The translations under genes were made by a program, and so were the position numbers. 64,000 nt of DNA from Pollenia angustigena (taxonomy: Eukaryota > Arthropoda > Insecta > Diptera > Polleniidae), in contig OV884059.1 of NCBI GenBank assembly GCA_930367215.1, positions 156,982,511 through 157,046,510 of the forward strand, in the 5' to 3' direction. Under the pieces are notes generated by a model. That model saw only the letters and a list, made by a program, of their open reading frames with translations. It was not told the origin of the DNA and did not search any database. This document shows positions 22,470 through 33,628 of this stretch, one piece after another. How positions within the stretch are numbered: position 1 is the stretch's first letter; every line of letters starts with the position of its first letter.

Positions 22470-23460
22470 GTAATGAGTTTATTTCGGTTTGTGACAAATT
22501 GCGACTATTTGCGTTTTTGGAGTTATGAGTATAAACACGTCAAACCATCACGAAAAAATTACCAGTCTCCGAAATACCAGTTTATTTATTATTTTATGAC
22601 ACTTGCATTTAAAATGTGGGTGGATAGATAGAAGTTAAATATAATTGAAAATTTACAGGTGGCTTATTTTTATTATTATTAGTAATAATTGGTTAAAAAA
22701 GGTACTTGTTTATTATTAGGATGTAACACACAAAGCCCTTCTTCATCCTAATAAAAAAATTATTCACATTCATTAAAATGCACTGCCTATATGATCTAAA
22801 AAAACTATTTATTGTCATTCTGAAGACTTTCGTAATTGAGTTTTTTGAAACAGGTTTGCAGTTTAGACGTTCGTTTCACAATAAATGCCTTTTCTACTAC
22901 TACCTACTATCTACCTACTACCTACTTCTACCTGTGTTGGACGTCCAATTCAGCGCAAAATCGGAATTTGGAAAAAGAAGGTAAGCCGCCAATCGTTCAA
23001 CTGAAAAAGCTAATACATACTAACCTTCTGGTTCGTGCAGTAGCAACATCGGCTCGAAAAAAAAGTGATTCTGATTTCGCCGCAGTTTTGAAACAAAGTA
23101 TGAAAAGCCCGAGAAGGCCATCAAAAATGTGGAAAATGTGTAGTCAAGATTCCAAAAAACCAATTCCACTTTTTGCGGATGAGACTTTGGCCCCTATTAC
23201 GGTTTACAACTCAACTAAGTTAAGTTGTAATTAAGACAACTGGTTGTAGTCAGTTGTAATTTTTGTTATGTTTTTGTTCACCGCAATATAGCAAAGTTGT
23301 AAACCATAATACAAAAATTAAGAAATTAAAACTCAACTGCTAAGGTTTTGTTGCAATCTAGTTTACTTCATGCGGCTGAAAGAATGGTTGTAATGCAAAA
23401 AGATGTGTTCAAGCTGTAATGGAAGCGGAGGAGACAGATTTTTTAAGCTCCGAATTAATG
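22470..23460. other. No assignable gene; small MITE at 23195-23318
   Basis: The 132-codon plus frame at 22836-23234 begins in a low-complexity CTACTACCTACT tract. Its second half (A-T-S-A-R-K-K-S-D-S-D-F-A-A-V-L-K-Q) could be eroded coding sequence, but I recognise no family. Its end lies inside a short inverted-repeat element (TATTACGGTTTACAACT at 23197 and the complement AGTTGTAAACCATAATA ending near 23316). Confidence 0.35.
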
Positions 23461-24175
23461 TTAGGTTAGGTTAGAGTGGCCGGTCACAAAGACCCCGCAT
23501 AGACAAAATAGGTCCCTAGCGTTACCGCATTGTACGATAACCCGCAGAAGAAGGTCAGTCAGATGTGATGGTACCCAGAGTACCCCACACTCTCTTGACG
23601 AATGCCAGGAGTCTCATTAACCCAATTCCAGAGATTTCCCTGAGATATTGGAGATAATGATCTCCTAGACAGTACGCCCTTTTCCTTTTCCCCTGGTACC
23701 CCACAAAATCTGCAATTGTCGCTATTCAACTATCAGAAATCTACAGTCCCTTCTCGATACCGACATTACCTTGGAAACCCTGCACGTTTTTGTGTTTTCC
23801 CAAAAGGCCTCTGATCTCCTCCGTATAGCAGAGTCCGTATCTCTCCTAATATTCTGAATTGGAGTCGGGATGGCCATCATCCTATCGTATGGTAAATGGG
23901 CCCCTCCGTTATGCCAATTCGTCTGCCTCCTCGTTGCCTTCTATGCCCTGGTGACCTCAAACCCAGTAGATATGCACTCTCCTATTGGCATAGAGTCTGT
24001 CTATCGAGTCCCTACTTTCCTGGACGACCGAGGAGTATGAGTATTCAGCGGTTATAGCCCTGATCGCCGCCTGACTATCAATGAAAAAGTTTACGTGCGA
24101 GGTCTCAGTACTGGAAACACTTGCCACCTGGAATACGCTGCAGTAATCGGGAAGCTTATACGATTCATCAAATTC
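23461..24175 (-). pseudogene. LINE (R1/LOA-like) 3' fragment with TAACC-type tail
   Basis: The minus strand from 24175 encodes K-L-P-D-Y-C-S-V-F-Q-V, N-F-F-I-D-S-Q-A-A-I-R-A-I, V-H-I-Y-W-V then a stop where P-G-H-Q is expected, and on to G-I-E-G-N-E-E-A-D-E-L-A: the RNase H core with D and E/D residues. The 3' end at 23461-23475 is a short CTAACCTAAC tail (plus strand TTAGGTTAGGTTAG), like the copy at 52993. Truncated and mutated. Confidence 0.75.
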
Positions 24176-24479
24176 TAGCAGTTTAATTATTGGTTGTTTT
24201 TTATTCGTTTCTTTATAATCTTTAAAGTTATAAATATTATGAAATTTTATAAAAAAGTTATAGTAAAGTGTCCGAAGTTTATATAAGACTTCTCTGTACT
24301 GAATGCGATGGCTGTATCTGCATGGCATAAAAGTGTCTTTCTGGTGCGAGAGTTTGTAATAAAATTTAGTGTAATATTTGATGTTCATACAAGAGTTCTT
24401 CTGGTTTAATTTGATAGTTATATCTGTTGTGCTGGATATTTATTAGCGTTAAATTGGTTTCCGGAAGGTCATTTGTATG
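24176..24479. other. Spacer before the LTR retrotransposon
   Basis: AT-rich, no gene. Ends in the GAAG target duplication at 24480-24483. Confidence 0.4.
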
Positions 24480-24483
24480 GAAG

Positions 24484-24724
24484 TGTGGAGATGATATACT
24501 TACGGTGATGAAGCAAATATATCAAATCAAACAAATATAGTTAATTTTTAAATTAACTTACAACTATTTATTTAATGAAAAAATATTGAATATCAAAAAA
24601 GACTTAAGCGTCTGTACGATCAAAAAGAAGAATGTTCTAGAATCATCCTAACAATCATCAGCGTTGCCAAAGTGTACCAAAATAATGTTGTTGCCAGATC
24701 GTATGTGGGGGAACGTACGACACA
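24484..24724 (-). repeat. 3' LTR of the CsRn1-type element
   Basis: 241 bp, plus-strand ends TGTGGAGATG...GTACGACACA. One difference from the 5' LTR. Confidence 0.92.
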
Positions 24725-27700
24725 TTACTCCCCCTTCCGGTTGAGGCAAAATCGTACCCTACGACCATAACGCGAAGTGATGGTCCTTGGTTCGCCGTTA
24801 GGATCGAGGAGAATGTTAGCAGGTTCCCTTTGAGGTAGCTCATTGGCCCTTGATTCTTTGGATGTTGGTTCGTTAACTGATGGTTCGATGACCGATGGTT
24901 CGTTGACTGTTGATTCATTAGTTGGTGGTTCGACGTATGCCGGTTGTCTATTACAATTTTGATTATTATTTGTAGAGTATTCTGGATTTAAAAAAAATGC
25001 TGCCTTCAAACGGTCCAAACTAATGTTCATTTTCTTTCCTTTAACATTTACAGTAAAATATTTTGAATAACGTTTTAAAACTGGAAATGGTCCCTCATAC
25101 GGAGTTTGCAGTGGTTTGCAGGCCATTGAATTACGTATAAATACTTGTGAAGATGTATGTAAATCTTTTTCAATAAACGGTTTATCCTTAGCGTGGAAAG
25201 AAGTTTTGGTGGGTCGAAGATCGTTCATAAAGTTTCTGAGTTTGTTGACGAATTCGTTTTGAGAGGTTTCGTTTTTATCACCTTCTGTTAAAAACTCACC
25301 TGGAAGACGTAAACTAGATCCATAGACTAGTTGAGATGGCGTTGCATCGATGTCCTCCTTATACGTAACTCGAAATCCCAAAAGAATTAATGGTAAAATT
25401 TCTACCCAATTTTCTGATTCATAACATTTAATAGCAGCTTTCAAGGGACGGTGAAATCTTTCGATGATACCGTTTGCTGCTGGATGATAAGCTGTCGTTC
25501 TCAGATGTTGTATGCCAAGGATCCTAGTCAATTCTTTAAAAAAATTACACTCAAATTGACGTCCTTGATCCGTAGTAACTCGTAATGGTATGCCGAGCCT
25601 CGATATCCATGTTGAATAAAAAGCGAAAGCGACATTTTCGGCTGTAATGTCCTCTAACGGGCATACCTCCGTCCAGCGGGAGAAACGATCGATCATTGTT
25701 AAGCAATATCGGAATCCTTTAGATGGCGGTAATGGCCCAACAATGTCGATGTTGATGTGGTCAAAACGATCGGAAGTAGTAAAATATTCGCAGAGTGGTG
25801 CTTTGTTGTGGCGATGAATTTTTCCCTTTTGACAGGCGATACAAGCCCTTGCCCAAAGGTGGCAATCCCTTTTTACACTAGGCCAGACGAATTTTTCAGT
25901 AACCAACTTTGTGGTTTTTCTTGCATTAGAGTGGCATAGATTATGGATTGAATCAAATGCCGTTTTACGAAATACCTTAGTTAGGAATGGTCGCACTACT
26001 CCGGTTGAAATATCGCAATATATAGAAAAGTTTGTGTTAGGCAATACAAACGATTTAAGTTGCAAGCTTGAATTAGAATTGAGAAATGATTTGATTTCCT
26101 CATCGTCGTTCTGATGGCGTGACAATTCTGCAAAATCAATCGTGTTGTTTACATGAATTGCTTCAAGGCGTGACAAAGTGTCCGCAACTACGTTTTCTTT
26201 GCCAGGTATGTGCCTTATGTCCGTAGTAAATTGGCTCAAAAAATCTAGGTGACGAATTTGCCTAGGGCTTGCCTTGTCGAGTTTCTGTTTAAATGCGAAT
26301 TGAAGCGGTTTGTGATCCGTATATATACAAAATTCACGACCTTCCAGCATGTGCTGAAAATGTCTGACTGCTTTGTATGCACTCAATAGCTCCCTATCGT
26401 AGGTGCTGTATTTTTGTTGAGCTTCGTTCAGTCGTTCTGAATAAAAACCAAGTGGCTGAAAGTTGTCGTTTACCACTTTCTGTAAAACGGCACCTATGGC
26501 AATGTCTGAGGCGTCTACCATCAGAGCAAGTTGAGTGTTGTGTTTAGGAAAAGCAAGACATGTTGCGTCACGGAGCTGTGCCTTGCATTGCTCAAAAGCA
26601 AGTTTTCCCTCTTCGGTCCACTTTATAACTGATTTGTCGTTTTTTTTATTACCACGTATAAATTCAAATAAAGTTGCCTGCTGGGTAGCGGCTTTTGGCA
26701 AAAACCTTCTAAAGAAGTTAAGCATACCCATAAAACGTTTAAGGTCACAAACTCGTTCCGGTAATTTGTACTGAGTTATAACATCGACTCTTTCCGTTGG
26801 AGGACAGATGCCATTTACGTTAACTGTAAAGCCAAGAAATTTTACTTCGGACTTACCAAAATTACATTTAGATGGATTTATAACGATGCCAAAATTTTGT
26901 AGTTTTTCAAAGACCAACTTTACGTGTTGTTGATGTTGCTCTAAGTCTTTTGAGGCGATCAAAATGTCGTCTAAATAAGCATAGGCGAAATCCAAATCAC
27001 GAAGGATGTGGTCCATTAGGCGCTGGAAAGTTTGTCCCGCATTTCTCAATCCGAATGTCATATGAGTAAACTCGTACATGCCGAATGGCGTTGTTATGGC
27101 TGTCTTTGGCACGTCGGATGGCGCCACAGGGATTTGGTGGTATGCTCTTTGCAAATCAATTGTTGAAAAAATTTTACTATCCTCTAACCAATGAGTAAAA
27201 TCGTGTATGTGTGGGATCGGGTATCGATCCGGTTCGGTAATGGCGTTTAGTTTTCTGTAGTCCCCGCAAGGCCTCCACTCACCGTTCTTTTTCTTTACCA
27301 TGTGAAGTGGGCTTGCCCAAGGACTAGATGAAGGACGGCAGATACCAGCGTCGAGTAACGATTGCATTTCAGCTTTAGCGGCTTTAAGCATATTAGGTGC
27401 TAGGCGACGGGGCTTGGCGAAAACAGGTTGTCCACTTGTGATTATATGATGTGTAACATCGTGGGTGGTGTTGTTGATTGAATGCTGCGATTGTGTAATT
27501 CCAGGGAATTGTTTGAGAAGTACTTGAAACGTGTCGTTGATGTCGATGGTAGATAAACCTAGAATCGGTGATTCGATGGTCGCAATACTGCAATTGCTAG
27601 CCATATTAGTGTTACCATCAAACAGTTTACGCTGCCGCATACTTATTATCAAATTATGATGACCCAAGAAGTCTGCGCCTAGAATAGGTTGAGAAACTTC

Positions 27701-28003
27701 CGCAATTACAAAATTCCATGCAAAAGGTCGACGTAAGCCTAAATTAAGGGTTAAGCTTTTTTCACCATATGTCTTAATCGGCGATTTATTCGCAGCAAAT
27801 AAAAAAATGTTGTTGTCCGGGAACTTTAGTTGATGTCGGTTAGGAGGGATAACGCTGACTTCCGCTCCGGTATCCACGAGAAATTTTAAATTTGAATTTT
27901 TATCAAAAATTATAAGACGGCGGTGTAGAACTTTTTGTCTGTCATTTACCGTCGATAGTGACAGACTGCTTAGTTTAAATTTTCGCTGCATGGCTCTTTG
28001 CAT
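24725..28003 (-). CDS. Pol polyprotein (protease, RT, RNase H, integrase), 1092 codons
   Basis: Domains in order: aspartic protease with F-L-V-D-T-G-A at residues 42-47; reverse transcriptase (P-C-G-D-Y-R-K-L-N at 245-253; catalytic Y-L-D-D at 343-346); RNase H (D497, E538, D563 in Y-T-D-H-K-P-L); integrase zinc domain H687, H691, C721, C724; DD35E core D753, D812, E848; GPY/F-type module near 968-973; and a tail with V-N-E-P/V-I-E-P repeats near 1030-1048. No internal stop. It overlaps gag by 34 nt in the -1 frame. The first Met (28003) is probably not used, since translation should enter by frameshift at 27973-27979. The stop codon touches the 3' LTR. It copies the element RNA into DNA and integrates it. 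Confidence 0.92.
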   Translation of the reverse strand: MQRAMQRKFKLSSLSLSTVNDRQKVLHRRLIIFDKNSNLKFLVDTGAEVSVIPPNRHQLKFPDNNIFLFAANKSPIKTYGEKSLTLNLGLRRPFAWNFVIAEVSQPILGADFLGHHNLIISMRQRKLFDGNTNMASNCSIATIESPILGLSTIDINDTFQVLLKQFPGITQSQHSINNTTHDVTHHIITSGQPVFAKPRRLAPNMLKAAKAEMQSLLDAGICRPSSSPWASPLHMVKKKNGEWRPCGDYRKLNAITEPDRYPIPHIHDFTHWLEDSKIFSTIDLQRAYHQIPVAPSDVPKTAITTPFGMYEFTHMTFGLRNAGQTFQRLMDHILRDLDFAYAYLDDILIASKDLEQHQQHVKLVFEKLQNFGIVINPSKCNFGKSEVKFLGFTVNVNGICPPTERVDVITQYKLPERVCDLKRFMGMLNFFRRFLPKAATQQATLFEFIRGNKKNDKSVIKWTEEGKLAFEQCKAQLRDATCLAFPKHNTQLALMVDASDIAIGAVLQKVVNDNFQPLGFYSERLNEAQQKYSTYDRELLSAYKAVRHFQHMLEGREFCIYTDHKPLQFAFKQKLDKASPRQIRHLDFLSQFTTDIRHIPGKENVVADTLSRLEAIHVNNTIDFAELSRHQNDDEEIKSFLNSNSSLQLKSFVLPNTNFSIYCDISTGVVRPFLTKVFRKTAFDSIHNLCHSNARKTTKLVTEKFVWPSVKRDCHLWARACIACQKGKIHRHNKAPLCEYFTTSDRFDHINIDIVGPLPPSKGFRYCLTMIDRFSRWTEVCPLEDITAENVAFAFYSTWISRLGIPLRVTTDQGRQFECNFFKELTRILGIQHLRTTAYHPAANGIIERFHRPLKAAIKCYESENWVEILPLILLGFRVTYKEDIDATPSQLVYGSSLRLPGEFLTEGDKNETSQNEFVNKLRNFMNDLRPTKTSFHAKDKPFIEKDLHTSSQVFIRNSMACKPLQTPYEGPFPVLKRYSKYFTVNVKGKKMNISLDRLKAAFFLNPEYSTNNNQNCNRQPAYVEPPTNESTVNEPSVIEPSVNEPTSKESRANELPQREPANILLDPNGEPRTITSRYGRRVRFCLNRKGE
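24728..24738 (-). other. Polypurine tract
   Basis: The minus strand reads GGAAGGGGGAG immediately before the pol stop TAA and the 3' LTR. It primes plus-strand DNA synthesis. It overlaps the last pol codons (R-K-G-E). Confidence 0.8.
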
Positions 28004-28821
28004 TTTTTAGCCTTATAGCCGAATTTTCTGTGGTACCAACATTTTCCATTGGATTGAGTTTCTTCACGAGTATTACTACGATTACGATTGCCGGAATTGG
28101 ATCTGTTACGACTACGCGAGCGTTGAAAGTGTGTCTTCAAACTAGCGACTTCTCTTGTTAATTGCTGTAGTTGTTGTTGTAAAGTTGTGTTGTTTGTTGT
28201 TGAAGCTTTCGCCAGTGAAAGTTCCTGAACTGATGAATTGTCGTTGACTTCTGATATTTTATCGGCCATTACAGCGATATTGTCAAGAGTCTCACGACTT
28301 ATCGAAATTATGGTACGCATGTGGTTTGGTAAACGCGTCATCCACATAGATTTTAAAAAAGCATCATCGACCTGGTTACCGGCCAAATTTTTCATTTCCC
28401 GAAGAAGTTGCGATGGTCGCATATCCCCGAGTTCTATGTCTTGCAAAAGTTTTTTTAACCGTTTCTGTTCAGAGTCGGCGAATTCTTCTAACAAACGTTT
28501 CTTAAGGGTTGCATACAGATTTTCCTTTGGCATGTTCAATATGATGTCACTCACCTGGGACAAAATTGTACCATCGATAGCTGCTACCACGGTGTGGTAC
28601 TTAGTCAGCTCGGCCGTTGTCCCGGCTGTAGCAAATTGCGACTCAATTTGAGCGAACCAAAGTTCTGGGCGAGCATGCCAAAATGGGGGAATTTTCACGG
28701 AAATGCGTGCCAATTCTTCACTGTGTTGACCTGAGGCTGTCGGTAGATTCCGTAATGGCGGTGGTGGTAAATTATGTGAGGCACCAGGAAGAACGTCTGC
28801 ATTCTTGCCATCGTTTTCCAT
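27970..28821 (-). CDS. Gag, 283 codons
   Basis: Starts at the ATG 17 nt after the primer site (M-E-N-D-G-K-N). The capsid-like region contains [17 protein letters not shown] near residues 45-60 and an uptake-like [11 protein letters not shown] segment. A coiled Q-L-Q-Q-L-T-R-E-V stretch is followed by an R/S/N-rich basic region. The nucleocapsid zinc motif is C261, H264, C274, C278 (CHCC, not the usual CCHC), a marker of the CsRn1 clade. It should package the RNA in virus-like particles in the cytoplasm. It ends S-E-N-L-N-stop. Confidence 0.9.
   Translation of the reverse strand: MENDGKNADVLPGASHNLPPPPLRNLPTASGQHSEELARISVKIPPFWHARPELWFAQIESQFATAGTTAELTKYHTVVAAIDGTILSQVSDIILNMPKENLYATLKKRLLEEFADSEQKRLKKLLQDIELGDMRPSQLLREMKNLAGNQVDDAFLKSMWMTRLPNHMRTIISISRETLDNIAVMADKISEVNDNSSVQELSLAKASTTNNTTLQQQLQQLTREVASLKTHFQRSRSRNRSNSGNRNRSNTREETQSNGKCWYHRKFGYKAKKCKEPCSENLN
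27973..27979 (-). promoter_or_regulatory. Programmed -1 frameshift site TTTAAAC
   Basis: In the gag frame the minus strand reads GAA AAT TTA AAC TAA: T-TTA-AAC is a canonical X-XXY-YYZ slippery heptamer directly before the gag stop. Slipping back one base continues ...K-L-S-S-L-S into pol. An overlapping A-AAT-TTA also fits the rule. No downstream structure was tested. Confidence 0.75.
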
Positions 28822-28838
28822 TGCGCTGTGTTCTTTTT

Positions 28839-28851
28839 GTCGGGGTCACCA
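28839..28851 (-). other. Primer binding site, tRNA-Trp type
   Basis: TGGTGACCCCGAC on the minus strand, two bases inside the 5' LTR. Complementary to the CCA-extended 3' end of insect tRNA-Trp as I remember it. Confidence 0.75.
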
Positions 28852-28853
28852 AA

Positions 28854-29094
28854 TGTGGAGATGATATACTTACGGTGATGAAGCAAATATATCAAATCAA
28901 ACAAATATAGTTAATTTTTAAATTAACTTACAACTATTTATTTAATGAAAAAATATTGAATATCAAAAAAGACTTAAGCGTCTGTACGATCAAAAAGAAG
29001 AATGTTCTAGAATCATCCTAACAATCATCAGCGTTGCCAAAGTGTACCAAAATAATGTTGTTGCCAGATCGTATGTGGGGGAACGTACGCCACA
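28854..29094 (-). repeat. 5' LTR of the CsRn1-type element
   Basis: 241 bp, followed by the GAAG duplication. It carries the element promoter by position. No TATA box could be assigned with confidence. Confidence 0.92.
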
Positions 29095-29098
29095 GAAG

Positions 29099-29577
29099 AA
29101 ACCCGAAAAGTGGAACGATTTATGTATGTCCAAGTCAACAAGGTTACTTCTTGCTAAAAAAAATTATACTATACAAAGATTCATAGAATTCTGTTGAAAA
29201 TTGCGGCCTGCACTTTATTTACACGTATGCATTTATACTATACAGCATTGTTGCCAAAACGTATTAAGGAAATAATGCTATATTTTGTTTAAAAAAAAAT
29301 GCTAGAATAAATGCTAAAAAATATAGGTATTTTTCGGAATATTAGGAATTCCCTATGGTTCTATTCCATCAAACAATAAATTTATGTAAAATTTAACCCA
29401 TTTTTTAAATTAATATGAAAGTGATTTTAAGAGTGGTGAAGGCATATATCCCTACTGGCATAAAAACTTAGAAACCATTTCAACCAAAACAGTTTATTTT
29501 GTAAAAATCCCTTTAGAAAATAAAAAGTTATAAAAGGGCAAATTCATGTATAGGGTGGTGGCAATACTACAACAAGT
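29099..29577. other. Spacer, no gene
   Basis: AT-rich. Contains TTGTTGCCAAAACG near 29245, possibly an eroded hAT end. Confidence 0.4.
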
Positions 29578-29585
29578 AACAACAC

Positions 29586-31002
29586 CAGTGTTACCACCAG
29601 CAAAATTCAAAATTACACTTGAGATGAAGCAAAATTACCCGATTTAAATGAAATTACACCTGATATAAAATTAAAGGTTTATTAAATAAAAAGACATTTA
29701 CAAAGAAGCAAAAACACAACAAACTCATTAAAACAAGATCGATATTAGTCAAGCTGTTAATTTTATTTAAATTAACAAAAATAACATTAAAGACCTAAAA
29801 AAATTAATAAAACATAAAATAAAACTGCTAAAATAATGAGTTTAACTTCCACATTTGGTTGATATATCTTGGGAAGGCTTAAAATCTTCCTTGTCATTGC
29901 TTTATAATGGATGCTTTTAAGCCCCATAGAGCTTACGAAAGGTTAGCTGTCAAACGAACTGCCATACTGTTTCACTTTTTGATCAGGCGCATCATAATGA
30001 ATAGATTCATGCTTGAACAAAGCCACCAAATTATCCAAATATACTTTGAAAATCCGCCATCGATTTTCGCAACTTAACGGTGACTTCATGATTTAAATAA
30101 CGCAACTTTTTTTCACAAATGTAGGCGATGTGTTGATTTAGAGAAAATAAACTGTCAATTTGACTTCAAGGCCTGGCGATGTGACACTTATTGATTGTTT
30201 TCCGTAGGTCAGTGGATAATGCTGATAAACCAGCAACAATCGGTGTCTTGGAGGTCAACATTGTTCATTTTATTCGAAAAAGAGAAACAAAATTAGACGT
30301 CTGCAATGCGTTTCGTCAAGGACAGGCGTCTATTTGTTTTAAATCAGTTTCAAATGATAATGCCGTGTATCAATCTGCGATTAAAATTAATTTTTTTTTG
30401 TGTTGCCTACCATTTTAAGTTTCATTGTGTTAAAAAATACCCTTTATACCTTATTTAGTAAACAAAATGCCTGCAGAGTTTTATACAACTGTCCCTTTCG
30501 TAATTCAGTTTTACAACTGTAAAAGGCGTTAAATATTCTTTAAACTAAAATATTAAAAAGTAGCAAGGTAGAAATAAAATTAATTATATGTTGCAATATT
30601 GGAAACAAATCTTCCCCCAGGCAAGTTTTTAGTTTGAATAACTTTTTTAATAAACTTCAGGTTCTAAATCACTATGATAGGCATCTTTATCCAAATCTAA
30701 GGGTCCATCTTGCGACATTCATTACCAAACATTTGAAAATATATGTATGTATGTTTAATGATTGAAGTCGTTTCTTAAAAAGAAACCGAGACTTTGCTTC
30801 AAAAGGCTGTGCATTTCTTAGCAACAACATTTAAAAAGAAATAAATGTCATCACTGAAATCGAATCTTGATTTTATTAGGCCAACTGAAGTAAAAATTTC
30901 AAATTACACCTGAATTACACCTAAGAGAAATTACCCACGCTCTACCCACGGCCGTAAAAATTATACCAAATTCGGGTAATTACCCACAAGGTGGCAACAC
31001 TG
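29586..31002. mobile_element. Non-autonomous hAT element, 1.4 kb, perfect 8-bp target duplication
   Basis: Termini CAGTGTTACCACC and GGTGGCAACACTG, flanked by AACAACAC at 29578-29585 and 31003-31010 (exact). Subterminal repeats AAATTACACCTGA occur in both ends (29610-29670 and 30895-30925, opposite orientation), with GGGTAATTACCC near the right end. The 75-codon frame at 30191-30418 has no transposase motifs. Confidence 0.88.
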
Positions 31003-31092
31003 AACAACACCAAAAACACAACATTGTATTTTATTTGTTGCACAAGTAACTTTTGAATTCCTCTCTCTAACTTGGAAAAAGAAGTATCTCAG

Positions 31093-31286
31093 CCAAGACG
31101 AATTGACTAGAAGTCAAGTCAACATATGGTGCTTTTTTTTCGATGGTCGACTTGTCAATGTTTGTATGCAAACTAGTTTTTTATGTAAGCAAACCTATTT
31201 TTTTACTTGCAATATTTTTGCCAACCCGACCATAGAAGCAGTGTTGTTGGAGAGTTGACCTCACCTTCTAGTCAATTCGCCTTGAG
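31093..31286. mobile_element. Small MITE with CAAGRCGAATTGACTAGAAG termini
   Basis: Left CAAGACGAATTGACTAGAAG, and the right end is its complement with one change, about 194 bp. The termini resemble CAAGGCGAATTC ends seen at 40533, 41500 and 56790. Confidence 0.7.
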
Positions 31287-31781
31287 CAGAGCTGTGCTTT
31301 CAACGCAGCGTTTTCAGTTGAGGGGATTTATCCCCAAATAGGGGATTTTTTTGTGATTGGGAATAAAAATTTCGTGAAAATCCCCAGATGATTTTTTGGG
31401 GAAAAGGCACTTTTTTGCTTGGGATTTTTATTATATATGCCCTTTGCGCAATGGCAAGACCAGTTTGGCCAAGACGTTGGTTATTTAACTTGGCACCCAC
31501 ACGATAAGTTTTGCCTTTTAATTCCTTTCAATTTGCAATACCCTTGCAAATAATATTGGACCACCTGATCTATTTTGATAAAATGGACTGGTCCGATGTA
31601 ACGCAAGCATGGACCATGTCATTGTTAAAAAGTGTTTGTAGTGAGACGGCACACAGTGCTTTGGCCCATAGACATAAATCAAAAAAAAAAAACAAGTCTT
31701 ATATTGTGCTTAAAAATGTACAGATCGATAGATAACAAAATAATTAAAATGAATTTTGAAGAATTTTTAAGATTTAACTCT
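31287..31781. other. Spacer with GGGGA/TCCCC-rich patch
   Basis: 31318-31410 repeats ATTTATCCCCAAATAGGGGA-like words in both orientations. No gene. Frames at 31300-31500 and 31511-31735 are unrecognised. Confidence 0.35.
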
Positions 31782-32870
31782 TTTTGGCGGCGCTAGAGGG
31801 CGCCAAAGTTTGAGAATTTATAGTAAAAATGGCCAAACAACTACTTGAGTTTTACATGCTTTAGGAAAACTGTTGTAAAACTGTTGTTTTTTAAAGCACG
31901 AGATTGAAATTTTTTTTTCTGTAGTAGTTTACTATATTTAGAACTAACTGTAAAAAAATTTTATTGATTTATTTTCTCATAAGTGTTTTTTTATTGGTTT
32001 GAAAAATGCTTATTATTTACTTAAGCTCTAAAAATTTCTTAACTTTGATGGAATATTAAAAAAAAAAGAAAAATATGGTCTATGGGTTTTTTTCTGATTT
32101 CGAATATTTAGACTGTTTTCTAATAACTACAAGAAAAAAAATTTAAAAAATTTTACCACAACTTGAAAAAAAAAATTTTTTTTAAATGGCTATTTTCATG
32201 ATTTTTGATCAAATTTTGATAGTTTTCAGGAGTTTAAAAGACAATTAACTACAAATACTGTGAAATATTAATTCAAACTTATACCATTCAATAAAAAACA
32301 ACAAAAATCAAAATATGTATAAAACATTTTTTGTGTTTGTCTGCATTTTACGGCATAAGAGGGCGCTGAAATCACAAATGCCCTTGGTTTTTTATTGTTT
32401 CAAGAAAATAATTGTAAAAAATTCATTTTTTGGATTACGAGATTCAAATTTTTTTCTGTAACACCTTACTATATTCTAAACCATCTATAAAAAAATTTTG
32501 CTGGAATTATGCTCCTATACATATTTTTTAATGGTTTGAAAAATGCTTATTATTTAGTTAAGCTCTAAAAATTTCTTAACTTTGATGGAATATTAAAAAA
32601 AAAGAAAAATATGGTCTATGGGTTTTATTCTGATTTCGAATATTTAGACTGTTTTCTAATAACTACAAGAAAAAAAATTGAAAAAATTTTACCACAACTT
32701 GAAAAAAAATGTATTTAAAAAAATGCTATTTTCGTGATTTTTGCTCAAATTTTCATAGATTGAATTAGTTAAAAAAAAATAAACTAGGAACATAATAAGA
32801 AATATTAAGGTATTAAAGTGGTTTTATGTAATTATAATGAAACGTAACTGATAACTAAAATCAATTTCAG
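31782..32870 (+). repeat. Two tandem copies of an about 550-bp repeat
   Basis: Copy 1 from about 31782 (GAGGGCGCC) and copy 2 from about 32350 (GAGGGCGCT). The shared core TTGAAAAATGCTTATTATTTA...TTTCTTAACTTTGATGGAAT, ATATGGTCTATGGGTTTT and GACTGTTTTCTAATAACTAC occurs at about 32001-32175 and 32535-32705. Non-coding. Confidence 0.8.
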
Positions 32871-32875
32871 GGTGC

Positions 32876-33160
32876 TTGTCCGAAGAAGAATTGGAAGCCA
32901 ACCACAAAATCGTGAGAAAAACCAGACTGTCCCACGACGACACTCATAAAGATTTAATGACTCATTTAATACTTTCCTTAGATCCGTTGTTATCTTCAAA
33001 AAGGAATCCAAAGACTAAAAAAAATATATTTTTTGAAGAAATTGAGAAATATATACTGAGAGAAAATGTTGATGAACCAGCTAAAGATGACGATACAAAT
33101 GTTTCGTTGAGCGGCAATATTTTTTTGGAAGAATCCAGTACTGAAGATGATTTATTCTAA
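32876..33160 (+). pseudogene. C-terminal exon-like fragment of an insect transposon-associated protein
   Basis: It follows a plausible acceptor (CAATTTCAG at 32862-32870). It encodes L-S-E-E-E-L-E-A-N-H-K, D-T-H-K-D-L-M-T-H-L-I-L-S and D-P-L-L-S-S-K-R, then an acidic tail to a stop. This resembles, from memory, the common C-terminal pattern S-E-E-A-x-E-A-R-N-K ... D-L ... L-L-x-S-S-D-P found in insect repeat-encoded proteins of unclear class. The upstream exons are not present nearby, since the 5' side is tandem repeat. A real small host exon cannot be excluded. Confidence 0.4.
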
Positions 33161-33628
33161 TTAAAAAAATGACCATATGTATGTAAATGTAATAAATAAA
33201 TTAGTTTAAAGAAAATTAATTAGGAATATAATAAGAAATAATTCCAAATAATTCGTAGTATCGGCTCAGAATCACTAAAAATATTAGTATTTACATACAA
33301 ATTGGCGACAATGACTTTTACTATAGCTACTATGTCATGGCAAAATGTTGTCCAGGTAGTTCCAAATTAACCCATAGGTTCCATATAAACCCTCATCCAA
33401 AAAACTCATGTATGTAGATGAAGATATCTAAATAATATTCGGCAGAAAGAAGTTTTAAACGAATCTTAGCCTCATAACATAATTTTGTTCTGGCGGGTCC
33501 ATGATTTCCCAAATGGATTTCACTCTATGAAATGTGATTACACTCTAGGAAATTTGTTTTTAAATACTATGCTATAGGAAATCACATGGTCCGGTTTGAC
33601 CGATTATACTTTCTTACTTGTTATTTTT
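33161..33628 (-). mobile_element. DINE-1-like 5' fragment (reverse)
   Basis: The complement of 33600-33628 reads AACAAGTAAGAAAGTATAAT-CGGTCAA, the typical start of DINE-1-like elements seen at 14239 and 37955. The rest is diverged and the 3' end is not recognised. Confidence 0.45.

Larger units (their letters stand above)
24484..29094 (-). mobile_element. Near-intact CsRn1-clade Ty3/Gypsy LTR retrotransposon, 4.6 kb
   Basis: Two 241-bp LTRs with TG...CA ends differ at one visible position (24720 A versus 29090 C) and are flanked by the 4-bp duplication GAAG (24480-24483, 29095-29098). On the minus strand: 5' LTR, primer site for tRNA-Trp, gag (28821-27970), pol (to 24725) reached by -1 frameshift, polypurine tract, 3' LTR. 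CHCC gag zinc motif, tRNA-Trp primer and GPY/F integrase end identify the CsRn1 clade. No env. All enzymatic motifs are intact, so it is probably young and possibly active. Confidence 0.92.

Noticed and set aside
22836..23234. 132-codon plus-strand frame as a possible gene
   Set aside because: Starts in a CTACTACC low-complexity tract and ends inside a MITE. No family recognised.
25757..28910. Plus-strand frames of 60-137 codons
   Set aside because: Antisense shadows of pol and gag of the intact LTR element.
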